This document shows positions 25,529 to 33,513 of a stretch of DNA of 64,000 bases, one piece after another. The stretch is from Fimbriimonas ginsengisoli Gsoil 348 (lineage in GTDB: Bacteria > Armatimonadota > Fimbriimonadia > Fimbriimonadales > Fimbriimonadaceae): assembly GCF_000724625.1 (NCBI RefSeq), contig NZ_CP007139.1:4464001-4528000 (forward strand), in the 5' to 3' direction. The notes below the pieces were generated by a model that saw nothing but the letters and a program-made list of their open reading frames with translations, was not told the DNA's origin and ran no database searches. Position 1 is the first letter of the stretch. Each line of letters begins with the position of its first letter. The translations under genes and the position numbers were made by a program.

Positions 25529-26889
25529 ACCCATTCGCCTCCCTCCGCGATATGCGCAAAGCGCTGGACCGCAAGGAGGTCTCCTCCGTCGAGCTCACCC
25601 GCATGTACCTCGACCGGCTGAAAACGATCGGCACGGCCCACAACGCGGTCGCTGAGTTGACGGAAAGCTTGGCTCTCAAACAAGCCGCCGAAGCCGACCG
25701 AACCACCGCCCGCTCGCCCCTTCACGGAATTCCGTTCGGCGTAAAGGACTTACTCGCCACAAAAGGGATCCCCACCCGGTGGGGTTCGCCCGGCCACGCG
25801 GACCAGGTTTTCGACTACGACTCGACCGTCGTTCGCCGCCTTGAAGACGCCGGTGCGGTACTGCTGGCGAAGCTTGAGATGATCGAGCTTGCCGGAGGCG
25901 GCAACTACAATGTCGCCAACGCCAGTCGCATGGGCCCTTGCCTCAGCGCGTGGGACAAGCGGCTCTGGGCGGGGGGAAGCAGCAGCGGGTCCGGCGCAAC
26001 CACCGCGCTTGGATGCGTCGGGTTTTCCATCGGGAGCGAGACCAGCGGCAGCATCACCTGCCCCAGCGCGTTCAACGGCGCGACCGGATTCCGCCCTACC
26101 TACGGCCGGGTTAGCCGCTTCGGAGCGATGGCGCTTTGCTGGACCCTCGACAAGCTGGGGCCGATCTGCCGGTCGGCCGAGGATTGCGGAACCGTTCTGG
26201 AAACCATCGCCGGTCCCGATCCGCTCGACCCGTCGACGTTAGGCGAGCGCCTCTCGCTCCGCTCGCGCGGACCAAAGCCGCGGATCGGGCTGCTCAAGGA
26301 AAACTTCAAGGATGCGAAGGCGACCGCGATGGAAGCCGCCTACCACGCGACGCTCGATGCGCTGAGGAAGCTTGGATACGAAACGAGCGAAGTCGCCTAC
26401 CCGCCCCTTCCCTACGGCACGGCGATCAATATCATCGTGGACGCCGAGGGAGCTAGCGCCCACGAGAATTTCATTCGGAGCGATCGCTTTGCCAAGCTGC
26501 AGGACGTCAACCAGATCGCCGGCTTCGCCGCCGCGATGCAAACGAGAGCCGTCGATTACCTCTGGGCGATGCGCCTGCGAACCGAGGCGCTCAAAGCGAA
26601 CGCCGTTTGGGATAAGTGCGACTGCATTCTGACCCCAACCTTCTACCACCGCGCGATCCCGATCGATCAGCCGTTCGACAAGACCTGGGTCGGAATGGGC
26701 GGCGACGACGGCCCGTCGAACCTACTCGGCTGGCCCGCACTCGCCTTCCCGGTCGGCTTCGAGGATGGCGCTCCGATCAGTTGCCAAGTCATCGCCCCCG
26801 CCCTCCGCGAAGACGTCTGCTACCGGGTAGCCCGCGACTTCCAGCGAGCGACCGATTGGCACACCTGCCGACCACCAAACGCCTCCTAG
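25525..26889 (+). CDS. Amidase-signature family hydrolase
   Basis: This 454-residue protein belongs to the amidase signature family. The catalytic Lys lies in P-F-G-V-K-D-L-L near residue 73. The Gly/Ser signature G-G-S-S-S-G-S-G-A-T-T-A-L-G is near 151, and the catalytic Ser is in S-E-T-S-G-S-I near 173. It cleaves an amide, substrate unknown. It resembles GatA, but no gatB or gatC is nearby and the upstream partner is a small exported protein, so a tRNA amidotransferase role is unlikely. The GTG at 25525 is preferred because it overlaps the upstream stop. It abuts the convergent prepilin-like gene (26890). Confidence 0.87.
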   Translation: MNPFASLRDMRKALDRKEVSSVELTRMYLDRLKTIGTAHNAVAELTESLALKQAAEADRTTARSPLHGIPFGVKDLLATKGIPTRWGSPGHADQVFDYDSTVVRRLEDAGAVLLAKLEMIELAGGGNYNVANASRMGPCLSAWDKRLWAGGSSSGSGATTALGCVGFSIGSETSGSITCPSAFNGATGFRPTYGRVSRFGAMALCWTLDKLGPICRSAEDCGTVLETIAGPDPLDPSTLGERLSLRSRGPKPRIGLLKENFKDAKATAMEAAYHATLDALRKLGYETSEVAYPPLPYGTAINIIVDAEGASAHENFIRSDRFAKLQDVNQIAGFAAAMQTRAVDYLWAMRLRTEALKANAVWDKCDCILTPTFYHRAIPIDQPFDKTWVGMGGDDGPSNLLGWPALAFPVGFEDGAPISCQVIAPALREDVCYRVARDFQRATDWHTCRPPNAS

Positions 26890-27669
26890 CTACGGATAGG
26901 TAAACGTGTTGCACACGTTGCCTGTAACCGCCTGGCAGCCCGCCACCGAAGCATCGCACATTACGGTTCCGACCGGGTACTGGTGAACCAGAGCGCAACC
27001 GGTTAGGTTCGCGCTGGAATTGATCGCTCCCGGCGTGAGCCACTTGGCGTGACCGTCGAGCATCGTGCAGACAAGGCCTCCGGCGTAGCGGTTCGCCGCA
27101 ACCTTCATCCGGCCAGTCGACGGCTCGAGCTGGAAGTCCCCGTTGAACGGCTCGATCCAACTGTCTGTGATCGCGGTGCCATCCGGTCGCCTCCCCCACT
27201 TCTCCACAATGACGACGGTGTCGCTCACCGCGTCGATCTGCGATCCGCTCAGCCCTTCGGCATGGCGGCACGCGATGAACGAACGAGGAATCGTCTTCGC
27301 CCCCGTCGGGTCCTGGCTCAAAGTCGGTGCATCGTCGGAGGGACCGACCAGGAGCGCTTTCGACTTCGTATACGGCATCAGCGCGTTCCACCAACGTAGC
27401 GGATGAACGCTCGCCGCGTCCGGCACCACGCCACCGGTTCGCGAGCCAGATGGATTGTTGGTGCTCGCATAGAAAAACAGCCGGTCGTCGAAGTCGTTCA
27501 TGTACATCTGAGTCGCGATCGACATCTGCTTCTCGTTGGAGAGGCACTGCGTCTTCTTCGCCGCTTCCTTCGCCCGAGCAAAGACCGGAAAAAGAATCGC
27601 CGCCAAGATCGCGATGATCGCAATGACCACGAGGAGCTCGATAAGAGTGAACGCGCGCGAAGACTTCAC
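26890..27669 (-). CDS. Prepilin-leader (DUF1559-like) secreted protein
   Basis: This 259-residue protein begins with a type IV prepilin leader: [19 protein letters not shown] at residues 6-24, with a Phe+1 processing site and Glu+5. The [14 protein letters not shown] segment follows, as in the pseudopilin-like family of Planctomycetes and Armatimonadota. The C-terminal part holds five cysteines likely paired outside the cell. It starts at GTG, with TATGCT 6 nt upstream and no ribosome site. It could be a minor pilin or type II secretion pseudopilin. Confidence 0.85.
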   Translation of the reverse strand: MKSSRAFTLIELLVVIAIIAILAAILFPVFARAKEAAKKTQCLSNEKQMSIATQMYMNDFDDRLFFYASTNNPSGSRTGGVVPDAASVHPLRWWNALMPYTKSKALLVGPSDDAPTLSQDPTGAKTIPRSFIACRHAEGLSGSQIDAVSDTVVIVEKWGRRPDGTAITDSWIEPFNGDFQLEPSTGRMKVAANRYAGGLVCTMLDGHAKWLTPGAINSSANLTGCALVHQYPVGTVMCDASVAGCQAVTGNVCNTFTYP

Positions 27670-27913
27670 GCTATCAGCATAGTGCAGCTATCGCGCCTGC
27701 CGCAACCGTCTTAAGCTAACCGTAACCTCGCCCTATTTGCTGTAACGGAAGTACGGCTCGATACCGCGAGCCCGCCTTGTCTTGAGGCGCTAACCCTCTG
27801 CCAATACGAGACATGGTGAGAACTACGATCGGGTATGAGGAATACTCCTTACAGGCAGGAATCGACCACTCTGAGCAGCGAGGAAGGGTGTTGCGGACCC
27901 AGGAAGAATAAGA

Positions 27914-28443
27914 ATGGACGGGGCTTCGCAATATCCGGCGGAAATGAACGAGGTCTTGGCTCTTTGGAATCGAGGAGTGCGAGCTTCCAATTGGGACGAG
28001 AATGCAATTCGCATTAGCCTGGAGAAAACATCAGGCACCCCCCACGAGGCGTACCCACGCTTGCTGGCTTATTATCACGAGTTGGATTCGGGCCGGATAA
28101 CCCAAGCTCTCCAACACATCCAGCGTGCCTACGCAATTGCCAGAAGCTTTGAGTGGTTGCGAGGGAGCTTCTTCGACCAAGTCAGGCTGGAGTATGCATT
28201 CGTACTTGCCCGAACCGGAATGGCACTTCCAAAGGCAATCGAATTATTCGATTCGGTTGCGGGCCCGAGAAGATACCTGCAAAGACTCCGTGCCCTTGCC
28301 GCCATCGAAATTGCGACGGGTACCGGCGACCCGACAAAACGCTGGAGGAGGCGGAACAACTGCTTTCGGCCCACCCCCAGCGTGACCGGGACAACATGCA
28401 GGCGGAAGCGGACTGGCTGCGCGACTTGCGCAGAATGATGTAG
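27914..28443 (+). pseudogene. TPR-like hypothetical protein, frameshifted
   Basis: The first frame (27914 to about 28330) encodes a helical protein with E-V-L-A-L-W-N-R-G, G-R-I-T-Q-A-L-Q-H-I-Q-R-A-Y and L-Q-R-L-R-A-L-A-A-I-E-I-A-T. It then becomes Arg/Thr-rich nonsense to 28438. Another frame takes over with D-K-T-L-E-E-A-E-Q-L-L-S-A-H-P-Q-R-D and a clean end L-R-D-L-R-R-M-M, stop at 28443. One base shift around 28318-28335 restores a single protein of about 176 residues. It is either a pseudogene or a sequence error. Function is unknown; it precedes leuA by 35 nt. Confidence 0.6.
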
Positions 28444-28478
28444 AAACGAATATCGCCCCTCGGTTCCATAATGAAAGG

Positions 28479-29621
28479 GTGAACGACCGAGTTTTGGTTT
28501 TCGACACGACTCTGCGCGACGGTGAGCAGAGTCCCGGGGTGCGCCTGTCTCTCGATGAAAAGCTAGAGATCGGACGTCAACTTGTGCTCCTCGGCGTCGA
28601 CATTCTAGAAGCCGGGTTCCCGATCTCCTCCCCCGGCGATTTTCAAAGCGTCAACACCTTGGCCAAGGAGCTCAAGGGGGTTACGATTTGCGGCCTCACA
28701 CGCGCCCGCGAGAAAGATATCGAAGTGGCCGCCGAAGCGCTGGAACCCGCCGAGCGACGGAGGATCCACACCGGATTGGGTGTCAGCGAGAACCACCTGC
28801 GGCACAAGCTCCGGATGACCCGCGAGCAGGCGCTGGAAGTCGGCGTAAACGCGGTCAAGTTCGCCCGGCAATACACCGACGACATCGAGTACTTCATGGA
28901 AGATTCGGGCCGGGCCGACCTCGACTACGTCTACAAGGTCGTCGAAGAGGTCATCAAAGCGGGCGCGACCACCATCAATGTTCCCGACACCACCGGCTTT
29001 ACCTACCCGAACGAGTACTACCACCTCATCAAGGGGATCATTGAGAACGTCCCCAATTCCGATAAGGCGGTCTTCTCCTGCCACTGTCACAACGACCTCG
29101 GCATGGCCACCGCCAACACCCTCGCCGGCGTCATGGGCGGCGCGCGGCAGGTCGAAGTGACGGTGAACGGCATTGGAGAGCGGGCCGGCAATACGGCGTT
29201 GGAAGAGGTCGTCATGGCGCTCTTCATCCGGCACGATAAGTTTGACGTCGGGACGAAAATCGACACGACCCAGTTGCTGCCAACCTCTCGCATGGTCTCG
29301 CGCCTCACCGGAATGGTCGTTCAGCGGAACAAAGCCGTCGTTGGCGCCAACGCCTACGCCCACAGCAGCGGCATCCACCAAGACGGCGTCCTCAAAGAGC
29401 GTTCGACCTACGAAATTATCGACCCGAAGCTTGTCGGCGCGGAAAAGAGCGAAATCATCCTAACCGCCCGCTCCGGCCGCCACGGCCTGAAACACCGCCT
29501 CGCCGAGCTCGGCTTCAACTACACCGACGAGCGGTTCGAAGGAATCTACGACGCGTTCGTAAAAATGGCCGACACCAAGACCGAAGTCAAAGAAGAAGAC
29601 CTCCGCGAATTGGTCCGGTAG
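28479..29621 (+). CDS. leuA: 2-isopropylmalate synthase without regulatory domain
   Basis: This 380-residue enzyme has a DRE-TIM metallolyase barrel: [15 protein letters not shown] at residue 5, the catalytic/metal motif [10 protein letters not shown] near 205, and [15 protein letters not shown] near 229. It also has H-S-S-G-I-H-Q-D-G and the linker region to about 370. It condenses 2-oxoisovalerate and acetyl-CoA, the first step of leucine synthesis. It ends where ordinary LeuA continues for about 120 residues into the leucine-binding domain. Homocitrate or citramalate synthase are alternatives. It starts at GTG with CATAAT 6 nt upstream, suggesting a leaderless mRNA. Confidence 0.85.
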   Translation: MNDRVLVFDTTLRDGEQSPGVRLSLDEKLEIGRQLVLLGVDILEAGFPISSPGDFQSVNTLAKELKGVTICGLTRAREKDIEVAAEALEPAERRRIHTGLGVSENHLRHKLRMTREQALEVGVNAVKFARQYTDDIEYFMEDSGRADLDYVYKVVEEVIKAGATTINVPDTTGFTYPNEYYHLIKGIIENVPNSDKAVFSCHCHNDLGMATANTLAGVMGGARQVEVTVNGIGERAGNTALEEVVMALFIRHDKFDVGTKIDTTQLLPTSRMVSRLTGMVVQRNKAVVGANAYAHSSGIHQDGVLKERSTYEIIDPKLVGAEKSEIILTARSGRHGLKHRLAELGFNYTDERFEGIYDAFVKMADTKTEVKEEDLRELVR

Positions 29622-29651
29622 TTTCAGGATCCCATCGTCGTTCCCACTTTG

Positions 29652-29680
29652 CCGGAAGGGGCTTACCAAGCCCCTTCCGG
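29652..29680 (+). terminator. Perfect stem-loop after leuA
   Basis: CCGGAAGGGGCTT (29652-29664) pairs exactly with AAGCCCCTTCCGG (29668-29680) across a 3-nt loop, 31 nt after the leuA stop. No T-run follows. Confidence 0.55.
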
Positions 29681-29766
29681 GCTCATAGTCCGACACCGGG
29701 AGCAGCCCATACCCAACTTCGAAGGTTACATCTCCAGAGGTATCTAGCCAGGCGAGAAGACGAGAT

Positions 29767-30034
29767 TCTCCCGAACCTCAAAGAGGTTCCGTCCCCCAGC
29801 GAAGGGTTGCCCTGCGTAGCAGGGCAACCCTGGTATCGAGACCGACAATCCATCAACACCAACGGGGTTGCCTCTAAAAAAATTTAGCACCACCGGGGCC
29901 AATCCTGCAACGCGAAAAACCCTCCCGAACCTCAACGAGGTTCCTTCCCCTAGCGAAGGGTTGGACCCGCGTAGCAGGGTCCTACCCTGGTAAAGGCGAC
30001 CGTCACCCCATCAACCCCAACGGGGTTGCGTCCC
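29767..30034 (+). repeat. Two REP copies left of the RAYT gene
   Basis: Copies at 29767-29875 and 29921-30034 share CTCCCGAACCTCAA(A/C)GAGGTTCC, AGCGAAGGGTT, an internal GTAGCAGGG hairpin, ACCCTGGTA, and a closing palindrome CCAACGGGGTTG. The left pair is in the opposite orientation to the pair right of the transposase. The interval holds no gene. Confidence 0.85.
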
Positions 30035-30035
30035 T

Positions 30036-30482
30036 TTAATCCCACAGATACCGCTCATCCCAGGCGCGGCCGTGTTCTTTCAACAGGCTTCTGAGCTCGT
30101 CTTGAAACGAATACCGGCGGTGGTGTTCTTCTTGATTCTCCACATACCGGCGGACCGCTTCGATCTCGGCGGTTCCAACCGAGAAGACGCCGTAGCCGCT
30201 TTGCCAATGAAAGCCGGGGATCTTCTCACCTAGCCAAAGGCTGGAGACCCGCTTGAGTTCCTTCGCCCAGTCCGCCTGGGATCTGGATCTGCCGAGCTGG
30301 GCGAGAATGTGGACATGGTCCTCGACCCCTCCGACGATCATCGAGGGGCAGTCCAGTCGTCCCGACACGGCTCCGATATAGGCGTGGGCTTCCTCGCGAA
30401 GGGACTTTTCTTTGAGGAAGGGTCGCCTATCTTTTGTCGAAAAGACCAGGTGTACGAAGACCGCTGAAAGGGACTGAGGCAT
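30036..30482 (-). CDS. REP-associated tyrosine transposase (RAYT, IS200-like)
   Basis: This is a 148-residue Y1 HUH transposase. The HVH metal pair is at residues 56-58 (G-V-E-D-H-V-H-I-L-A), W-Q-S-G-Y-G-V-F-S-V is at 93-102, and the catalytic Tyr is in R-R-Y-V-E-N-Q-E-E-H-H (Tyr113). RAYTs are single-copy domesticated transposases that mobilise or maintain REP palindromes. Here four REP copies surround the gene, two per side in mirror orientation. That is the canonical REPtron arrangement. Its 3' end directly abuts the left REP pair. Confidence 0.92.
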   Translation of the reverse strand: MPQSLSAVFVHLVFSTKDRRPFLKEKSLREEAHAYIGAVSGRLDCPSMIVGGVEDHVHILAQLGRSRSQADWAKELKRVSSLWLGEKIPGFHWQSGYGVFSVGTAEIEAVRRYVENQEEHHRRYSFQDELRSLLKEHGRAWDERYLWD

Positions 30483-30502
30483 AGCTTTGCCTCAGAATAT
30501 CC

Positions 30503-30755
30503 GGACGCAACCCCGATGGGGTTGAACGGATTATCGGCCTTCGCACCAGGGTAGGACTCCGCTACGCGGGTCCAACCCTTCGCTTGGGGACGGAACCTCT
30601 TCGAGGTTCGGGAGGCGGGTGCCTGCTTTGGCTTGTTCGAGGTCGGGTGGAGGACGCAACCCCTTTGGGGTTGATGAGTTGTCGGCGTAGATACCAGGGT
30701 AGCTCGTGCCTCGCAAACCTTCGCTGCCGGACGAAATCCCTTCGGGATAGGGGAG
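30503..30755 (-). repeat. Two REP copies right of the RAYT gene
   Basis: Copies at 30503-30614 and 30651-30755 are inverted relatives of the left pair: GGACGCAACCCC, palindrome with GGGGTTG, ACCAGGGT, (A/C)CCCTTCGCT or a variant, and a final GAGGTTCGGGAGG or variant. The interval up to phzF (30846) holds no gene. Confidence 0.8.
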
Positions 30756-30846
30756 GCCACCTTTCCGAGTAGCCGGCCCTACATGGAGCGGCACAGTCGC
30801 CATCGTAACAGTTATCCCCGGCCACACGGGCGTGTAGGCTGGTGGG

Positions 30847-31632
30847 GTGAGTTATCCGCTGTATCTCGTCGATGCGTTCGCCTCCGGTCCGTTCACTGGG
30901 AACCCGGCGGCGGTTTGCCTTCTTCGAGAAGAGGCCGACGCCGAATGGATGCAACGCGTCGCCATGGAGATGAACCAAGCGGAGACCGCTTTCATCAATC
31001 CGCTAGCCGATAACCGTTTCGGCCTCCGATGGTTCACCCCGACCATCGAGGTCGACCTGTGCGGCCACGCGACTCTCGCTTCCGCCCATGTCCTCTTCAG
31101 CCGCGGCTACGAGGGCGACGTCATTCGGTTCGAAACCCGTAGCGGCGAGCTGAGGGCGACCAAGGTTGGACGCGACATCGAACTCAATTTCCCGGCCGAG
31201 CCTCCCATGCCGGCACCGCTGCCGCACAATCTTGAGTTCCTGGGCCAAGCACCCGTATGGACCGGGAAGAACCGCATGGACTGGTTCGTCACGTTGCCGG
31301 ACGCTGCCCACATCCGCGCTCTTCAACCGGACTTTGCCGAGATCGCCGCGCTCGGTATCCGCGGGCTCATCGTCACCGCGCCGGACCCCTCCGCAGAGTA
31401 CGATTTCGTCTCCCGATGTTTCTTCCCGCAGTCCGGTATCGCCGAGGACCCCGTAACCGGCTCTGCCCATTGCGCGCTGGCGGCTTACTGGAGTCAGGAG
31501 CTTGGAAAGTCGTCGCTTACCGGCTACCAAGCCTCCGCCCGCGGGGGCGTGGTCAAGATGCAGGTAGACGGCGCGCGCATTAAGCTTCAAGGCCAGGCCA
31601 TCACCACGTTGGAGGGTACGTTTCTGGCGTGA
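30847..31632 (+). CDS. PhzF-family isomerase/epimerase
   Basis: This 261-residue protein has the PhzF two-lobed (diaminopimelate-epimerase-like) fold. It carries V-D-A-F-A-S-G-P-F-T-G-N-P-A-A-V at residue 8, the catalytic glutamate in M-N-Q-A-E-T-A-F (about Glu45), L-C-G-H-A-T-L-A near 74 and E-D-P-V-T-G-S-A-H near 200. It shifts a double bond or isomerises an unknown small metabolite; no phenazine genes are nearby. It starts at GTG, with TAGGCT 6 nt upstream. The downstream acetyltransferase start overlaps the stop (GTGA), so both are probably one operon. Confidence 0.92.
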   Translation: MSYPLYLVDAFASGPFTGNPAAVCLLREEADAEWMQRVAMEMNQAETAFINPLADNRFGLRWFTPTIEVDLCGHATLASAHVLFSRGYEGDVIRFETRSGELRATKVGRDIELNFPAEPPMPAPLPHNLEFLGQAPVWTGKNRMDWFVTLPDAAHIRALQPDFAEIAALGIRGLIVTAPDPSAEYDFVSRCFFPQSGIAEDPVTGSAHCALAAYWSQELGKSSLTGYQASARGGVVKMQVDGARIKLQGQAITTLEGTFLA

Positions 31633-32093
31633 CGTTTCGCTGGGCGGAAAATGATCCAAGCCTAATGCCGGTCGTTCGAAAGCTTTTCGCGGAGTACCAG
31701 CTCGACCTCGGCTTCGACCTCGGCTTCCAAAGTTTTCAACAAGAGCTGGACGGCTTGCCCGGCAAATACGGCCCTCCGAAAGGGGCGATCCTCTTGGCGG
31801 AGGAAGGCGGCGAAGTCGCCGCCGGGGCCGCGATTCGCGACCTCGGCGACGGGATCTGCGAAATCAAGCGCCTCTACGTTCGGCCGCCGTTTCGCCGTCG
31901 GGGATTGGCGAAGAGCATCTCGATCGCATTGATCCACCGTGCCCGAGAGCTCGGATACGAACGGGTTCGGCTAGACACCTTACGCCGCCTTACCGGCGCT
32001 CTCGAGCTCTACCTTGCCCTCGGGTTCGAAGAGATTCCCGCGTACAACTTCAGCCCGATGCCCGATATCATCTATCTTGAACGCCGGATTTAA
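31629..32093 (+). CDS. GNAT N-acetyltransferase
   Basis: This is a 154-residue protein. The GNAT acetyl-CoA-binding motif A reads E-I-K-R-L-Y-V-R-P-P-F-R-R-R-G-L-A-K-S at about 78-96, with the expected Q/R-x-x-G/R-x-G/A pattern, followed by L-D-T-L-R-R-L-T-G-A and a late L-Y-L-A-L-G-F-E-E-I. Substrate is unknown. It starts at a GTG overlapping the phzF stop. Its 3' end overlaps the convergent esterase by 26 nt. Confidence 0.88.
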   Translation: MTFRWAENDPSLMPVVRKLFAEYQLDLGFDLGFQSFQQELDGLPGKYGPPKGAILLAEEGGEVAAGAAIRDLGDGICEIKRLYVRPPFRRRGLAKSISIALIHRARELGYERVRLDTLRRLTGALELYLALGFEEIPAYNFSPMPDIIYLERRI

Positions 32094-33405
32094 CGTCGAT
32101 CTTGCCGCCGCTTACCAAGATCCGAAGCCACTCCGCGGCGCGGGCGGTGAAGGGACGCTGCTGCTCGGGAGTGGCCGAGTTGTTGTGGGGCGAGTCGACC
32201 ATCGGCGCGGCCTCCTTACGGCCTCTAATCTGATTGAAGGCGGTCCAGATTCCTGCCGGTGGCGCGACCGTATCGACAAATCCCATCGCCACCAAGCTCG
32301 TCGCTCGAATGTGGGAAGCGAAGTTAATGCAGTCCACATACCGGGCGGTCTCCATCACTTTGGGATCGTTTCCGGGAAAGAACGGATATCCGGCCTGTCG
32401 GCCGTATAGCTGCGCATTCAGGTCGCAGCCAGCCGGTTCATTCACGATCAGGTGCGTGACCTTCGGGTGAAGCCCCGCGACCGCCAGACTTTGCTGGCCA
32501 CCCATGCTGGTCCCCATCACCACCAAGGTCTTGCCATCCCACTCCGGATGGTGCGAAAGGTAATCGACCGCCCGGTAGTCGCGAAGGTACATCTCCACGA
32601 AGTAGCTCTTCTCCCGGTCGTCTTGCCCGATCGCCTGGTAGCTTCTCAGAACGGGAGGCAACCCCTGGTAGTAAGAGGCCGGCTCCGTCGGCAGCACGTC
32701 GTGTGGCTCGATGTTCAACACCAGCCACCCCTCGGCAGCTCGGTCCGTCACCCACGGCCGCTGCAAAGGATAGGGCGGACTGGCCCATTGAAGAAGAAGC
32801 AGCGCGGGGTACTTACCGTGCTTGGACGGCTTCGCGAGCTGCCCATAAACGTGAGTGCCGTTGACGTGATCCATACGAATGGTGGCGTAATCCACGTCCG
32901 GCTTGCCGCTCTCCGCCGGAGTCACCACCGGGTTCTCTGGGATCGCCTTGAGTCCGGCGATCTTCCCACGCCAAAACGCGTCGAAGTCCTTCGGCCGGGG
33001 CGATACCGGGCGTAAATGGGTAGGATCGACGGCCGCTCCAAACGCGGCCGGACGCTCTCCAGCGGGTCCGACTTCCAAGTAGATCATCGCCGGCTCGTCG
33101 ACCGCGACTTCGATCGTCGCCTTGCCGGCGGAAAGGTCCAACTCACCGGATCGAACGACGGTCTGATTGTTCTTCTTGACCGTATAGGCGACCTTCGTCA
33201 CCGAGGATCCGGTAACCGGGGTGATCGTCCATCCGGCCTTCTCACCCCTCTTGTAGATTCCCGAGGCGTTGAACGGCTGGACCGTCGGGCGGACCGAGGT
33301 TTGTTGCGGCTGGGCGTGGATCGATCCAACGGTAACGGCTGCGAAGAGGACAAGACAGGCTTTCAGACCTGGTAGGCCCCGGCGGACGGCTCGTGTCGAC
33401 GACAT
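32068..33405 (-). CDS. Secreted CE7-like acetyl xylan esterase / cephalosporin-C deacetylase
   Basis: This is a 445-residue protein. Residues 13-32 form a signal peptide. An N-terminal immunoglobulin-like beta domain (about 40-125) precedes the alpha/beta hydrolase. The catalytic set is visible: Ser300 in M-G-T-S-M-G-G-Q, Asp378 in G-F-V-D-T-V and His407 in D-S-P-H-N-N. It deacetylates xylan or other acetylated sugars outside the cytoplasm. I chose ATG 33405 because TAGACT lies 7 nt upstream and the longer reading from 33486 would run through a dispersed hairpin repeat. It converges with the GNAT gene. Confidence 0.88.
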   Translation of the reverse strand: MSSTRAVRRGLPGLKACLVLFAAVTVGSIHAQPQQTSVRPTVQPFNASGIYKRGEKAGWTITPVTGSSVTKVAYTVKKNNQTVVRSGELDLSAGKATIEVAVDEPAMIYLEVGPAGERPAAFGAAVDPTHLRPVSPRPKDFDAFWRGKIAGLKAIPENPVVTPAESGKPDVDYATIRMDHVNGTHVYGQLAKPSKHGKYPALLLLQWASPPYPLQRPWVTDRAAEGWLVLNIEPHDVLPTEPASYYQGLPPVLRSYQAIGQDDREKSYFVEMYLRDYRAVDYLSHHPEWDGKTLVVMGTSMGGQQSLAVAGLHPKVTHLIVNEPAGCDLNAQLYGRQAGYPFFPGNDPKVMETARYVDCINFASHIRATSLVAMGFVDTVAPPAGIWTAFNQIRGRKEAAPMVDSPHNNSATPEQQRPFTARAAEWLRILVSGGKIDVKSGVQDR

Positions 33406-33447
33406 GGATCGAAGTCTATCGCGAGACGGTGATGTCTTGCCTCTTTT

Positions 33448-33510
33448 CCGGATTTCTCCACCCCCAACCCCCTCCTCATCGCACATACATCGACGAGGAG
33501 GGGGCCTGGA
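33448..33510 (-). repeat. Dispersed CT-rich hairpin repeat, copy 2
   Basis: Read on the minus strand it is almost identical to 4833-4896: the same stem, a loop differing at one position, and the same tail through GGAGAAATCCGG. It lies between the E2 gene and the CE7 esterase, 3 nt from the E2 stop codon. Confidence 0.8.
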
Positions 33511-33513
33511 GGA

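Noticed and set aside
29767-30034. Possible CRISPR array
   Set aside because: Only two copies per side, inverted between sides, with a RAYT gene in the middle and no cas genes.
33406-33486. Longer N-terminus for the CE7 esterase
   Set aside because: Part of it is the dispersed hairpin repeat and it would mask the signal peptide.
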